The position numbers and the translations under genes were made by a program. Shown in pieces: positions 45,017-54,829 of a DNA stretch of 64,000 nt. The DNA is taken from assembly GCA_018004935.1 (NCBI GenBank), contig JAGNBF010000025.1, positions 1-64,000 of the forward strand. The letters are read 5' to 3'. Under the pieces are notes generated by a model. The model had not been told where the DNA came from and ran no database searches. It saw only the letters and a list, made by a program, of their open reading frames with translations. The stretch comes from Chloroflexota bacterium (GTDB taxonomy: Bacteria; Chloroflexota; Anaerolineae; Promineifilales; Promineifilaceae). Position 1 is the first letter of the stretch. Each line of letters starts with the position of its first letter.

Positions 45017-46567
45017 CTAATCTGCGATTAAGGTGGCAATGGCCTCATCTAAGGGGCTGTCCGGTGTAGAAGCCTGAGCCAACATCCAATCAATCACCGG
45101 TTGTCGCCAATCTATCGCCGTGTTATACGCGTCTGGGTCGAAGATGGCAAGCATGGTGTAGCCGTCTCCGCCCGCATACATAAAATCATTCACCAACAGG
45201 GAGTAGGTGGTGCCGCGATCAATGGCTTGCCCGGTTTTGTCTAAAATCCACTTGCCCGTTTGCCGCTGAACGCCCGCAACGGCATCGTCGGTGCGGTTGA
45301 GAAGCTGAATGAGTTCACTGCCTGTGAGATGAACTTCAACCAGAACATTGTCAAAGGGCATAACGCCTAGAATGTCGGCGAAGGTAAGTTCACCTGCGTG
45401 CCAGGTGTCCCTCATACCACCGCTATTGGTGAGGGCGACATCGGCGGTGGGGTAAGCCCAAAGCCAGGCCTCGGTGATGAGGCCTTTCATGGTGTCACTG
45501 CGAATGGGGATCTCTTGCTCCAGATAACCGACGGGCAGGTTGAGTTCGGTCGCGGCCGCGGCCTGCCACTTTTCTACTACGGCTAAAACTGTGGGATCAT
45601 CTTCCGCGGCCGCATTTACCCGTACCCCATATTCCACAGGTGTAATGGTGTCTGCTGTTTCGTTGATACTGAAGGTGACAAAGGCATAGCGCCCCAGGTG
45701 TGCCCCAGCACCGAGCATCACCACACCGTTAAATTCATCGGCAATACGTTCATTACAATGTCCGGCACCCAATAAGTGAATTTCCAAATCGGCTGTCGCA
45801 TTGATCAAATCTACCAATTCGTTCATGCACACATGGGAAGGTACCAGGATCAGATCTGCCCCTTCCGCTTGCATTTGGGGCACAACGTCATGGAGCGCGG
45901 CCGCGTACTCTAAAAATACCATCTCGTTTACATTTACCGGATTGGTTGTCACCGGGGTAGCCGTGGTTGTCAGCCCGGTAATACCAACCTCAACTCCTTC
46001 GATTTCCACAATCACATAAGGCAAAATGCCCAATTCCAGCGGTGTTGCGCCAGTATCGCGCCAGCGCACATTGGCACTGACATAGGGGAAATTGGCCTCT
46101 TCTACCCGTTGGCTAAACGCTTCCAGGCCAAAATCAAATTCGTGATTACCAACCGCCGAAGCGGTGTATTGCATGGCGTTCATTACCTCAACCATGCTTT
46201 GACCATCAAACCAGGTAGAAATGGCTGGCCCTGTCCAGTTATCCCCCCCGCTAAGGATAAGGAAATTTTCGTCGGTACTAAACCCCTGTTCCTCGCGCCA
46301 TAAACCCATTAAATTGGCGGCACTTTGGCCGGGTTCCTGACCTTCCATCCAGCCGTGTTCATCGTTAGTGTAGAGGATGGTCAGAGTAACTGGTGGTTCT
46401 GGAGAGGGAGTGGGTTGTGGCGGAGTAGGAGAAGTTAAGGGGAGAGTGGGTGAAGGATCGGCGGTGATTGTAGGCGTGGGTAGGGCGGTAGACATCGGGG
46501 CAGGGGTGTTGCGGCAAGCCGTGAGGAAGAAGGCCAGAAAGAGCAGGTTCAAGCAGTTTTTTTTCAT
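45017..46567 (-). CDS. 5'-nucleotidase/UshA-family lipoprotein
   Basis: A 516-residue lipoprotein. The signal peptide ends LAFFLTAC (lipobox Cys18) and a Thr/Pro spacer follows. The metallophosphatase domain carries LTILYTNDEHG, GGDNW, GNHEFDFG and a late GAGHCNE. The last normally reads GHTH, so one metal ligand appears replaced by Asn. The C-terminal nucleotidase domain has TNSGGMRD and GVMPFDNVL. It would hydrolyse extracellular nucleotides or related phosphoesters at the cell surface. A GAGGAACTCC ribosome region precedes ATG 46567. It is a single gene with a repeat on the downstream side. Confidence 0.9.
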   Translation of the reverse strand: MKKNCLNLLFLAFFLTACRNTPAPMSTALPTPTITADPSPTLPLTSPTPPQPTPSPEPPVTLTILYTNDEHGWMEGQEPGQSAANLMGLWREEQGFSTDENFLILSGGDNWTGPAISTWFDGQSMVEVMNAMQYTASAVGNHEFDFGLEAFSQRVEEANFPYVSANVRWRDTGATPLELGILPYVIVEIEGVEVGITGLTTTATPVTTNPVNVNEMVFLEYAAALHDVVPQMQAEGADLILVPSHVCMNELVDLINATADLEIHLLGAGHCNERIADEFNGVVMLGAGAHLGRYAFVTFSINETADTITPVEYGVRVNAAAEDDPTVLAVVEKWQAAAATELNLPVGYLEQEIPIRSDTMKGLITEAWLWAYPTADVALTNSGGMRDTWHAGELTFADILGVMPFDNVLVEVHLTGSELIQLLNRTDDAVAGVQRQTGKWILDKTGQAIDRGTTYSLLVNDFMYAGGDGYTMLAIFDPDAYNTAIDWRQPVIDWMLAQASTPDSPLDEAIATLIAD

Positions 46568-46775
46568 AGGAGTTCCTCATGAGCATGTCGCTCACCAAGT
46601 GGAATGAAAAGAGTGAGTATGCGAGTGGGCGAGTAAGCGTTCACTCGCCACTCGCATACTCGCCACCGAAAAACCGCACCCAGGTAAATTCCTCGCCCCT
46701 GGGCGAGGGTGTCGGAACGAGAACCGCAGGGTTCATCCGTGTCATTCCCTCTTGCTTTAAACGCCAGCCATTTAT

Positions 46776-47441
46776 TCAATCTGTGGTGGGAAAATCGGGT
46801 GTTGCCTCCTGGCAGAGCGCCACAATTTGCGCGGCCGCGCTGTCTACAGCCTGTCCCTCTGCCAAAAAAAGGTGGACGGCTACTCCATGAGCGGCCAGTT
46901 CGCGGCCGCATTCCTGCGTCAGGGCGGCCAGGGCGGCTTTGCTGGCATAATAAGCGGCCTGGTGTAGGGGGCGTTCTGGATTTGTCGTGTTGTCACCCAG
47001 GTTAATCATTACCCCACCCTGCCGAGTCCCGGCCATTTCATTTTGGTTGACAAAGACGCGGCCGCAAAGCTGGCTCAACAAAAAAGCCCCTTTCACATTC
47101 ACATCCAACACTCGCCCCCAATCCCATTCATCCATTTTCAAAAGAGGCGCAGTCGGGCGGACGGTAGCGGCGTTGATGAGAATATCAATGCGGCCGCATT
47201 CTGCTCGTGTTGTCTCTACCAGATGCACACATTGGAACCGGTTGGCGACATCGGCGGTAATGGTGACAGCGTTGCCTCCATTGGCCCGGATAGACTGGCT
47301 TAAACGTTCCAGGCGATCCGGGTTTAGATCATTCAGGGCTACAGTGGCTCCTGCTTCTGCCAGAGCCGTGGCAATGGCTTGCCCTACTGGTTGGGCGGCC
47401 CCGGTGATCAAGGCAATTCGGCCAATAAGTGGGAGTGACAT
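46776..47441 (-). CDS. short-chain dehydrogenase/reductase
   Basis: A 221-residue classical SDR. The N-terminal TGAAQPVGQAIA is the TGxxxGxG nucleotide motif with Val in place of the middle Gly-neighbour. LINAATV corresponds to NNAG. The active-site pair is Tyr164-x3-Lys168 (AYYASKAAL), with Asn115 in VNVKGAFLL. The catalytic Ser position reads NLGDN, so Ser is not obvious, which may affect activity. ATG 47441 has AAGGAACC upstream. It resembles FabG-like and pteridine reductase-like enzymes. The substrate is unknown. It is rich in GCGGCCGC sites. Confidence 0.88.
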   Translation of the reverse strand: MSLPLIGRIALITGAAQPVGQAIATALAEAGATVALNDLNPDRLERLSQSIRANGGNAVTITADVANRFQCVHLVETTRAECGRIDILINAATVRPTAPLLKMDEWDWGRVLDVNVKGAFLLSQLCGRVFVNQNEMAGTRQGGVMINLGDNTTNPERPLHQAAYYASKAALAALTQECGRELAAHGVAVHLFLAEGQAVDSAAAQIVALCQEATPDFPTTD

Positions 47442-47460
47442 AAAAGGTTCCTTTGGGCGG

Positions 47461-47547
47461 CTAGGGATTCGCTCAAAATTAAGTTGGGTAGCCCGGTCAG
47501 GAAGACCAGCCACAGCAAACTCAAAAGTTATTTGCGAACGAACTCTA
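47461..47547 (-). repeat. family F hairpin element (reverse)
   Basis: Ends CTAGGGATTCGCTC and GAACGAACTCTAG enclose the reverse of the family F core (GGTCAGGAAGACC). It overlaps the last codons of the methyltransferase gene by three bases, so it may have set that gene's present stop. Confidence 0.65.
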
Positions 47548-48273
47548 GGCGTCCTTTTCTAACACCAGAAAATGGGATAGACCCAACAGCGCCAGAGGGG
47601 TTCTTTCCGCACGGTAGATGATGTTTTTGAGGAGACGGCCCAAACGCGGCCGCGACCGTTCGATATTATCATAGCCGCCATAAATGCGGCGGTGATGGAT
47701 AACTTTAACGGGTAACGCTGACAACAGCGCCAGCAATTTATGCTTGCTATAGGTACGCACGTGGGGGGCCAGGCGGTTACGTAGGGGGTCGGGTAGATAG
47801 TTTACCAGAGGAATATTGCCAAAATGATAGCGGCCGCGCCAGAAAATGCCATGTTGTTCTACCGGATACCAACGATTAGGGCAGAAGATGACGATGCGGC
47901 CGCGCTTCTTCACCACTCGCACCATTTCCCCCATAGCCAGGGCATCATCTTGCACATGTTCCAGCACCTCATTACTCAAAATAAAATCAAAATGGTTATC
48001 CGGAAAGGGCAGATACTCCCCCACCGCCTCTACAATCCCTTCTGCCTGGGCCATCGCCTCTACCGCTCGATCATGTTCCACTTCCAGACCAAACCGGTGG
48101 GCACTAAACCGCCCCAACGCCTTCAGATAGGTTCCTAAACCACAACCATTGTCTAAAATGACCGCCCCATCTAACGCAACCCACTGCTGGATCATTCCCA
48201 GCCGTCGCTCTTGCCCAGACCGCCACACATAACCAGGCTCCCCACGTTCCGCCGCCTTCTCCGAATGATGCAT
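47545..48273 (-). CDS. class I SAM-dependent methyltransferase
   Basis: A 242-residue Methyltransf_11-type enzyme. Motif I is VILDNGCGLGTYLKAL. The acidic end of strand 2 is GLEVEHD. DFILSNEVLEHVQDD is the post-I/II region, and KKRGRIVIFCPNRWYP follows. The His/Arg-rich C-terminal half (RWYPVEQHGIFWRGRYHFG) is probably the substrate side. The substrate is unknown. Its ATG overlaps the stop of the uracil-DNA glycosylase gene by one base (TAATG), so the two are translationally coupled. Confidence 0.9.
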   Translation of the reverse strand: MHHSEKAAERGEPGYVWRSGQERRLGMIQQWVALDGAVILDNGCGLGTYLKALGRFSAHRFGLEVEHDRAVEAMAQAEGIVEAVGEYLPFPDNHFDFILSNEVLEHVQDDALAMGEMVRVVKKRGRIVIFCPNRWYPVEQHGIFWRGRYHFGNIPLVNYLPDPLRNRLAPHVRTYSKHKLLALLSALPVKVIHHRRIYGGYDNIERSRPRLGRLLKNIIYRAERTPLALLGLSHFLVLEKDA

Positions 48274-48902
48274 TATGCCTCCTGCATCAATTCATCAAAC
48301 TTATGCCGCGCTTCTTGAATATCTTGCCAGGTTTGGGCCTTTGGCGAACCCGGTTCCCGAGATGGATTACGAAGCAAGTACGAAGGGTGAAACAGCGGCA
48401 TTACCCACCGACCTTGCCATTGATACCACTTTCCCCGAATTTTAGTAATCCCCTGCGTTTCCCCTAACAATGATTGCGCCGCTACTCCCCCCGCCAACAA
48501 AATCACTTTGGGATCCACGAGGCGTACAATTTCCAGGATATAAGGTTTGTAGAATTCAATCTCCTTAGGGGTTGGTTTACGAAACGATTTGCCATCTTCC
48601 CCGGGGGGCATACGGAACACTGAATTGCTGATAAATACATCCTGGTTGGAATCAAGTTTTACCGCCTGCAAAATCTGGTCTAATAATTGTCCCGACCTTC
48701 CCACAAAAGGTTTGCCCTGTTTGTTTTCTTCTGGACCTGGGGCTTCACCCACAATCATAAACCTGGCCGCTGGATTCCCCCGGCAAATGACCATATTAGT
48801 TCCTGCGGCAAAGAGCGGATCATCCTTCATCTGCATCATTGTCGCGATGAGCGTTTCCAGATTTTCAAAATGGATGTTCTTACCTGACAAGTTAACAGCC
48901 AT
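48273..48902 (-). CDS. uracil-DNA glycosylase family protein without the Fe-S cysteines
   Basis: A 209-residue member of the family-4-like UDG group. The catalytic-site motif IVGEAPGPEENKQGKPFVGRSGQLLD and the late LFHPSYLLRNP are conserved. The four Cys that hold the Fe-S cluster in family 4 enzymes are missing. There is no N-terminal CxxC, the usual KCRPP is FRMPP, and the later Cys before PfL is Tyr (EFYKPYI). It may still remove uracil or another lesion. ATG 48902 follows GAGGAGG and AAGGA. It is the first gene of a two-gene unit with the methyltransferase. Confidence 0.87.
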   Translation of the reverse strand: MAVNLSGKNIHFENLETLIATMMQMKDDPLFAAGTNMVICRGNPAARFMIVGEAPGPEENKQGKPFVGRSGQLLDQILQAVKLDSNQDVFISNSVFRMPPGEDGKSFRKPTPKEIEFYKPYILEIVRLVDPKVILLAGGVAAQSLLGETQGITKIRGKWYQWQGRWVMPLFHPSYLLRNPSREPGSPKAQTWQDIQEARHKFDELMQEA

Positions 48903-49386
48903 AATCCTTCTGCCTCCTCTGAAAATAAGACGGGGCGATGGAGCGAGAGGGCGATGGCGCAAAAAACCGCCGTGTCGCCCACTCGCATACTCCCTTTTTC
49001 GTTTGTAAGTAGGCCAAATTGTAACCTGCTTTTGACGGATGCTCTAATCAGAGGCAAAATAGAGCTTGTTTACTTTTGACCCCAGCAAAACACCTGTTAC
49101 CCCCAAAATGTCACTTTCTTGCCACCGTATTGACTATTTATGTAATTTGTTTTACAATCAGGGCGCGTGGTGGGAAACAATATAGGGTGTTGCCATTATC
49201 GTGTTCGTACAGTGCTTGTACAAAGATAGATCGGAGCACGTTTTGCGCATAAGCCAGCTTGTGATATAAAGTTGAGTAAGGTGTATTCCAGGTCGCCAGT
49301 AAACGACATGACATATCAATGAAGCCACCCCACGGCACTCCCACCTGGTGGTCGTCTTATTCATAACACAAACTGGGGAAAAGGTG
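48903..49386 (+). other. divergent intergenic region and long transporter leader
   Basis: No gene is seen. From about 48905 to 49100 there is ordinary sequence upstream of the glycosylase. A near-consensus promoter at 49130-49158 faces right. The expected transcript has a leader of about 220 bases before the first ABC gene. The leader contains a GTTCGTACAGTGCTTGTAC stretch with short inverted parts and CCACCTGGTGG near 49340, but I recognise no named riboswitch. Confidence 0.45.
49130..49158 (+). promoter_or_regulatory. sigma-70-type promoter of the oligopeptide transporter operon
   Basis: TTGACT (49130-49135), exactly 17 bases, then TACAAT (49153-49158). This is the best promoter match in the window. 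It faces the ABC transporter genes. Confidence 0.8.
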
Positions 49387-50382
49387 ATGGAACATTTATT
49401 AGAAGTAAGAAACCTCGTCACAAGGTTCTACACCGAAGGTGGCGTGGTTCACGCGGTCAACGGGATTTCTTATACGTTGAACGAAGGTGAATCCATGGCC
49501 ATCGTCGGCGAGAGCGGTTCAGGAAAATCGGTTGGTGTACTGACCCTTATGCGACTCATCCCTATGCCTCCAGGGCGGATAGAAGGGGGTGAAGTTGTTT
49601 ACAATGGGCGTGACCTGTTGAAGTTAAGCAATGAAGAGATGAGGCAAATTCGCGGCCGCGAAATAGCCATGATCTTCCAGGACCCCATGACTTCGCTCAA
49701 TCCCGTTCTCACTGTTGAACGGCAAATGACCGAAATGCTTCGGCTCCACATGGGGTTAGACAAAAATCAAGCCCGCGAACGAGCCGTAGAAATGCTTCGT
49801 CTGGTAGGTGTGCCCAACGCCGCCGACCGCCTCAACGATTACCCGCATCAATTTTCTGGTGGACAGCGCCAACGCATCATGATCGCGATGGCCCTCACCT
49901 GTAACCCCTCTATTCTTATCGCTGATGAGCCAACCACCGCCCTGGACGTAACAATTCAGGCCCAAATCGTAGACCTGGTTTTACGTCTGAAAGAAAAATT
50001 GGGCATGGCAATCATCTGGATTACCCACGACCTCGGTGTTATTGCGGGGATGGTAGATAAGGTAATCGTAATGTATGGTGGCTATATTGTGGAGCAAGCC
50101 AAAGTTCGTGAGCTTTATCACACCACCAGCCACCCCTACACACTGGGTTTGCTCCAATCATTGCCTAAAGTAGATACCAAACGGGAGAGACAACGCCTGA
50201 TCGCCATTGATGGCTTACCCCCCGATCTGACTATCAAACCAACTCATTGCCCCTTTGCTCCACGTTGCCGCTTTGCTATTGAAAAATGCTGGCAAGAAGT
50301 ACCACCCCTCTATGAAGCTGGTCCAGATCATTATTCCGCTTGCTTCCGTTGGGAAGAAGTGCGTGCGGGGATGCGATCATGA
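49387..50382 (+). CDS. oppD: oligopeptide/dipeptide ABC transporter ATP-binding protein (DppD/OppD)
   Basis: A 331-residue ATPase of a peptide importer. Walker A is GESGSGKS, the Q-loop [12 protein letters not shown], the signature FSGGQRQR, Walker [13 protein letters not shown], and the H-loop ITHDLGV. The C-terminal oligopeptide extension carries the Cys pattern [17 protein letters not shown] 49387 has GGGGAAAAGG upstream. It is the first gene of the operon and overlaps oppF by four bases (ATGA). It works with OppF on the inner face of OppB/OppC. Confidence 0.95.
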   Translation: MEHLLEVRNLVTRFYTEGGVVHAVNGISYTLNEGESMAIVGESGSGKSVGVLTLMRLIPMPPGRIEGGEVVYNGRDLLKLSNEEMRQIRGREIAMIFQDPMTSLNPVLTVERQMTEMLRLHMGLDKNQARERAVEMLRLVGVPNAADRLNDYPHQFSGGQRQRIMIAMALTCNPSILIADEPTTALDVTIQAQIVDLVLRLKEKLGMAIIWITHDLGVIAGMVDKVIVMYGGYIVEQAKVRELYHTTSHPYTLGLLQSLPKVDTKRERQRLIAIDGLPPDLTIKPTHCPFAPRCRFAIEKCWQEVPPLYEAGPDHYSACFRWEEVRAGMRS

Positions 50383-51407
50383 GTGAAACAACACCCACAA
50401 ACGGCACCAAAAAAGAAAAAGACGTCTTGCTTCAGGTTACTAACCTGAAAAAACATTTCCCCATTGCTCGCGGCGTTTTCCGTCGTATTGTTGGTCATGT
50501 ATATGCGGTAGACGGTGTGAGTTTTGACATTCGCCAGGGCGAAACCCTGGGTATGGTAGGCGAAAGTGGTTGTGGCAAGTCTACGACCGGGCGAGCGGTG
50601 CTCCAATTGTTAGAGCCAACCGCTGGTGAAGTGCTTTTTAAGGGGCAAGAACTTACCAAACTCAAATCAGGCGAATTGCGTAAAATGCGCCGCCATATGC
50701 AGATGATTTTTCAGGATCCCTATGCTTCCCTCAATCCTCGCATGACTGTGGGGAATATTATCGGGGAACCGCTGGAAATTCATAATATTGGCACTACCAA
50801 TGAACGCAAAGAGCGTGTGCAAGAACTTTTGGCCCTGGTAGGCTTAAATCCCAATTTCATTAATCGGTACCCCCATGAATTTTCCGGGGGGCAACGGCAA
50901 CGTATTGGTGTTGCCCGTTCCTTAGCTACCAATCCCCAGTTTATCGTTTGTGACGAACCGATCTCGGCTTTGGATGTCTCCATTCAGGCGCAGGTCGTCA
51001 ACTTACTGGATGATTTGAAAGCGCAACTAGGACTTACCTACTTGTTTATTGCCCATGACCTCTCCATGATTCGTTACATTAGTGATCGTGTAGCGGTTAT
51101 GTACCTGGGTAAGATTGCCGAAATGGGTGAAGTAGACGAGGTTTATGACCACCCACTGCATCCTTACACCATTGCGCTTCTTTCGGCTATTCCAGTGCCT
51201 GACCCAGACAAAGAATCTGCACGTCGGCGCATCATTTTGGAAGGGGATGTGCCTAATCCGGCAAATCCACCCTCTGGTTGCAATTTCCACCCCCGGTGCA
51301 GTTATCGCACCGATATTTGTAGCCAGCAAGAACCTGAGTTGCGTAATTTCGGTACTGAATTGCAACCACATCGCGTGGCTTGCCATCACGCCGAAAAATT
51401 CGTCTAA
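50379..51407 (+). CDS. oppF: oligopeptide/dipeptide ABC transporter ATP-binding protein (DppF/OppF)
   Basis: A 342-residue second ATPase. Walker A is [10 protein letters not shown]-loop [14 protein letters not shown], signature [10 protein letters not shown], Walker [14 protein letters not shown]-loop IAHDLSM. The C-terminal extension has [14 protein letters not shown]. The ATG overlaps the oppD stop, so the two ATPases are made together in equal amounts. About 40 residues before the first strand are longer and more basic than in OppD. No terminator follows, so read-through into the binding-protein gene is possible. Confidence 0.95.
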   Translation: MSETTPTNGTKKEKDVLLQVTNLKKHFPIARGVFRRIVGHVYAVDGVSFDIRQGETLGMVGESGCGKSTTGRAVLQLLEPTAGEVLFKGQELTKLKSGELRKMRRHMQMIFQDPYASLNPRMTVGNIIGEPLEIHNIGTTNERKERVQELLALVGLNPNFINRYPHEFSGGQRQRIGVARSLATNPQFIVCDEPISALDVSIQAQVVNLLDDLKAQLGLTYLFIAHDLSMIRYISDRVAVMYLGKIAEMGEVDEVYDHPLHPYTIALLSAIPVPDPDKESARRRIILEGDVPNPANPPSGCNFHPRCSYRTDICSQQEPELRNFGTELQPHRVACHHAEKFV

Positions 51408-51582
51408 ATCTGGTATTCCCTCAGCCCCGGGTCGTTAAAAATTACAACTTGGGGCGATACTGAACACGTTAACCCAATAAACCTCATTTGAGAGGAGGTG
51501 ATTACAGGCACAAACCGAATGAATTACTCCCGATCAACCTGTTTTACTGTTATAAACCTTTAGCATAATGGAGGAGTTTACT

Positions 51583-53460
51583 ATGATGAACAAGAAGAAG
51601 GGCTTATTATTTGCCCTGCTCGCACTGGTAGCCATCTTCATCGTGGCCTGCCAGCCCCAGGTCGTCGAGGTCACGAAAGTCGTTGAAGTTGAAAGCGAAG
51701 TGACCCGTGTTGTGACGGAAACCATTACAGAAGAAGGCCAGACTGTTGAAGTTACCCGCGTTGTAACGGAAACTGTTGAAATTCCTGTCGCCACAGAAGA
51801 AGAAACCGTCAAAGAACCCGTCACCCTGTATCAATTTGATACGACTGACATTCCCGAACTCGACCCCCAAATCGCGGAAGATACCGTAGGTATTGCCTAC
51901 ATCGAAAACCTTTTCGTGGCTCTGACGAACTATGATTTGGAAACCACCGAAATCGTTGGTGAAGCGGCCAAAGAATGGACAATCAGCGAAGACGGCCTGA
52001 CCTACACCTTCACGCTCCACGACAATATTCCGTGGGTATACCACAATCCAGCCACCATGGAAACCACCCAAGAAATGGATGCTGATGGCAACCCCCTGTT
52101 CGTTACCGCCAATGACTTTGTCTATGGTATCAAACGGGCTTGTGATCCTAACACCGGTGGTTACTACAGCAGTGTTATCGCCCCCATCATTTTGGGTTGT
52201 GCCGACGTATTGAATTACGAAGACCCGGCCGCTGTACCCCAAGAATTGATTGATGCTATCGGCGTTAGCGCTCCTGATGCCACAACTCTGGTTATCCAAC
52301 TGGAGAGCGCCACCAGTTTCTTCCTCTCCATGACCCCCATGTGGGTGTTGAATGCGACACCCCAATGGGCTATTGAAGAACATGGCCAAAGCTGGACAGA
52401 AGCCGGTAATATCGTTACCAATGGCCGTTATGTCTTGAACGAATGGGTCCACAATGTGCGTGTGACCGTCCTGCGTAACCCCTTGATGCCCGCTGAACTG
52501 GCTGGCTCTGGTAACATTGACCGCCGCGTTGTTAATATCGTCCCCGACGTAACCACTGGTTATGCTCTGTGGTTAAATGGTCAGGTTGAAACCTCTGGTA
52601 TTCCCGAAGCGGAACTCGCCGCTCACCTGGAAACCTACCCGGATGAAACCATCCAGATTCCTGACCTGTCTGTGTTCTACATTGCCTTCCGTCAATCCAA
52701 ACCACCCTTCGATGATGTGCATGTCCGTCGCGCCTTCAGCGCCGCGTTTGACCGTGCCACCTTCGTGACAGAAGTCCGCCAGGGCCAGGGTTTGCCCATG
52801 CGCCACTTTGCGCCTCCTGGTATCTTCGGTGCGCCCGCCATTGACGAAATTGGTGTAGGTTTTGATCCCGAGTATGCGGCCGCGCAAATGGCTGAAGCCG
52901 GTTATCCTGGCTGTGAAGGCTTCCCGCAGGTTACACTCCTCGGTTACTCCGGCCAATCCACCCTCAACTGGATTGAATTCGCTCAAGCGAACTGGGCCCA
53001 AAACCTGGGTTGTGATCCTAGCCTGATCCAGATCGAACAACTGCCCTTCGCTGAACTGTTGGACGCCACAGCTGGTGACGCCCCCGATGAATCCGCCCCG
53101 AACATGTGGACACTCGGCTGGGGTCCTGACTACGCTGACGAAAACAACTGGGTTGGTGACGTGATTTGGTGTGGTAACCCCGAAAATCGCTACCACCGCG
53201 AATGTTCCGAAGCGGACACGTTGATTGAAGAAGCCCGTGTGGAAACCGATCCGGCTCGCCGTGTTGAACTCTACGCTCAAGTTGAAGAACTCTTCTTCGG
53301 TCCTGAAGGCGAATTCCCGTTCGCGCCCATCTTCTTGCGCATTGCCTATGTTGCCCAGCACTCCTGGTACAGCAACATTCCTGCCCTGTTTGGTGGAAAT
53401 CAATGGTATAACTACTCCATTGATCAGGAAGCTCAGTTGGCCGCCCGCGGCGATCAATAA
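51583..53460 (+). CDS. oppA: family 5 extracellular solute-binding lipoprotein (peptide)
   Basis: A 625-residue lipoprotein that captures peptides outside the cell for the transporter. The signal peptide ends LVAIFIVAC (Cys23). It is followed by a spacer of VEVTKVVEV/TRVVTET repeats, typical of Chloroflexota binding proteins. The SBP_bac_5 fold shows EPVTLYQFDTTDIPELDPQ, AKEWTISEDGLTYTFTL and FDDVHVRRAFSAAFDR. ATG 51583 is preceded by GGAGGAG. A second ATG comes next. A terminator hairpin follows the gene at 53484-53524. High expression is likely, with reduced transcription of the permeases downstream. Confidence 0.95.
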   Translation: MMNKKKGLLFALLALVAIFIVACQPQVVEVTKVVEVESEVTRVVTETITEEGQTVEVTRVVTETVEIPVATEEETVKEPVTLYQFDTTDIPELDPQIAEDTVGIAYIENLFVALTNYDLETTEIVGEAAKEWTISEDGLTYTFTLHDNIPWVYHNPATMETTQEMDADGNPLFVTANDFVYGIKRACDPNTGGYYSSVIAPIILGCADVLNYEDPAAVPQELIDAIGVSAPDATTLVIQLESATSFFLSMTPMWVLNATPQWAIEEHGQSWTEAGNIVTNGRYVLNEWVHNVRVTVLRNPLMPAELAGSGNIDRRVVNIVPDVTTGYALWLNGQVETSGIPEAELAAHLETYPDETIQIPDLSVFYIAFRQSKPPFDDVHVRRAFSAAFDRATFVTEVRQGQGLPMRHFAPPGIFGAPAIDEIGVGFDPEYAAAQMAEAGYPGCEGFPQVTLLGYSGQSTLNWIEFAQANWAQNLGCDPSLIQIEQLPFAELLDATAGDAPDESAPNMWTLGWGPDYADENNWVGDVIWCGNPENRYHRECSEADTLIEEARVETDPARRVELYAQVEELFFGPEGEFPFAPIFLRIAYVAQHSWYSNIPALFGGNQWYNYSIDQEAQLAARGDQ

Positions 53461-53483
53461 CTGATAGCTTAGTCTTTTAAAAT

Positions 53484-53524
53484 AGGGGGAGTCAGGTTTA
53501 CCTGACTCTCCCTATGGTTTTCCT
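53484..53524 (+). terminator. terminator hairpin after the solute-binding protein gene
   Basis: GGGGGAGTCAGG and CCTGACTCTCCC pair around TTTA, and the stem is followed by a TTTTCC tail. It probably attenuates rather than ends the operon, since permease genes follow. Confidence 0.75.
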
Positions 53525-53565
53525 CTTACTTTCGTTCACGTACTCCCTGGTCCTGGAGGTGGGGT

Positions 53566-54555
53566 ATGATAACTTATATCATCCGCCGTGTGCTCATTTC
53601 CATTCCGGTTTTATTCTTCATCGTTCTATCAACATTCTTGCTTATTCACGCCGTACCCGGCGGACCGTTCGATAACGTAGGGGAACGCCCCATGCCGGAA
53701 ATTGTGCGCGAACGATTAGAGAACCGCTACGGTTTGAATGAACCATTATCCGCGCAGTTTTTCTTGTATATGGGTAATTTAGCGCAAGGGGAACTCGGCC
53801 CGCTGTTTAATACACCCAGCCGTGACGTAAACGATATTGTCTCTGAAACCTTCCCTGTTTCCATTCAGTTGGGCATGATGTCACTTATCGTTGGGTTTAG
53901 CCTGGGTATACCTTTAGGTGTTGTGGCCGCCTTACGCCACAACTCCGCATTAGATTATGCGGCTACCTTCTTTGCTGTCATGGGGGTTTCTGTACCAAGC
54001 CTGGTACTTGGCCCCTTATTAATTCTCATTTTTGGTGTTTACCTCAAGTGGTTTGATTTTGGTCGTTGGGGTGCAGAGCCACCATTTGTATTAGGCTTTT
54101 TGCCCAAATTTGATCAAATGTTCGGTGAGAATGCTAAGTTTTTTGAGTTGGCGATTATGCCAGTGTTTGCTTTAGGAACAGCTTATTCCGCCAGTATTGC
54201 CAGGTTGACACGGGCCGGTTTGTTAGAAGTATTAGATTCTGATTACATTCGCACGGCATATGCCAAGGGATTGAGACCTTCAACGGTTGTTGGTATTCAT
54301 GCTCTGAAAAATTCACTCATCCCGGTGGCAACAATTTTAGGCCCCTTATTGGCTGGCGCAGTGACTGGTGCCCTTATTACCGAAAATATCTTTGCTATTA
54401 ACGGTATGGGACGACAATTTGTGTTAAGTATTGGGCAAAGAGAATATTTCTTGCTCACCAGTTTAACACTCCTGTTTGCAGTCTTGCTGATTCTAGGTAA
54501 TTTGATGGTTGATATTCTCTATGCCTGGCTCGATCCTCGGATACGATACGATTGA
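53566..54555 (+). CDS. oppB: peptide ABC transporter permease (DppB/OppB)
   Basis: A 329-residue membrane permease with about six helices. The N-terminal MITYIIRRVLISIPVLFFIVLSTFLLIHAVPGGPF is the classic OppB/DppB opening. The EAA-like coupling loop is DYIRTAYAKGLRPSTVVGIHALKNSLIPV. It pairs with an OppC subunit to form the channel. GGAGGTGG precedes ATG 53566. A family E repeat (54657-54739) separates it from the oppC genes. Confidence 0.95.
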   Translation: MITYIIRRVLISIPVLFFIVLSTFLLIHAVPGGPFDNVGERPMPEIVRERLENRYGLNEPLSAQFFLYMGNLAQGELGPLFNTPSRDVNDIVSETFPVSIQLGMMSLIVGFSLGIPLGVVAALRHNSALDYAATFFAVMGVSVPSLVLGPLLILIFGVYLKWFDFGRWGAEPPFVLGFLPKFDQMFGENAKFFELAIMPVFALGTAYSASIARLTRAGLLEVLDSDYIRTAYAKGLRPSTVVGIHALKNSLIPVATILGPLLAGAVTGALITENIFAINGMGRQFVLSIGQREYFLLTSLTLLFAVLLILGNLMVDILYAWLDPRIRYD

Positions 54556-54656
54556 GTGTGCATATAAGAACTTCGCATCTATTCAGGTGCTCGAGCCGGT
54601 CTCAAAACTGTGCTTGATAGTGGCCCGATCTGGAGATCAGGCATAGCCGAGAACCT

Positions 54657-54739
54657 GTGTAGAAACCGTGTTTTTCCCTTATAGGGCATGATCTGGCCTA
54701 AGCAAAATCCGGTTTCTCCAGCAAGACTGTATAGATACA
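54657..54739 (+). repeat. MITE-like family E, diverged copy
   Basis: AGAAACCGTGTTTTT and AAATCCGGTTTCT are the hairpin arms. The end CTGTATAGATAC resembles the GTAACTATA terminus in complement. It lies between oppB and the first oppC, an unusual place inside an operon. Confidence 0.65.
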
Positions 54740-54829
54740 AAATTTTCTGAGTTTCAGATTATCTGAGTCTTCACGACTGGCATAAACTCAATGAAATAGG
54801 TGGCTTCTTAAGTCAGGAGAGGTGGTAAA

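Noticed and set aside
52573-53457. Minus-strand open frame of 294 residues opposite the solute-binding protein
   Set aside because: The plus-strand protein is a clear family member, and the reverse translation has no conserved motif.
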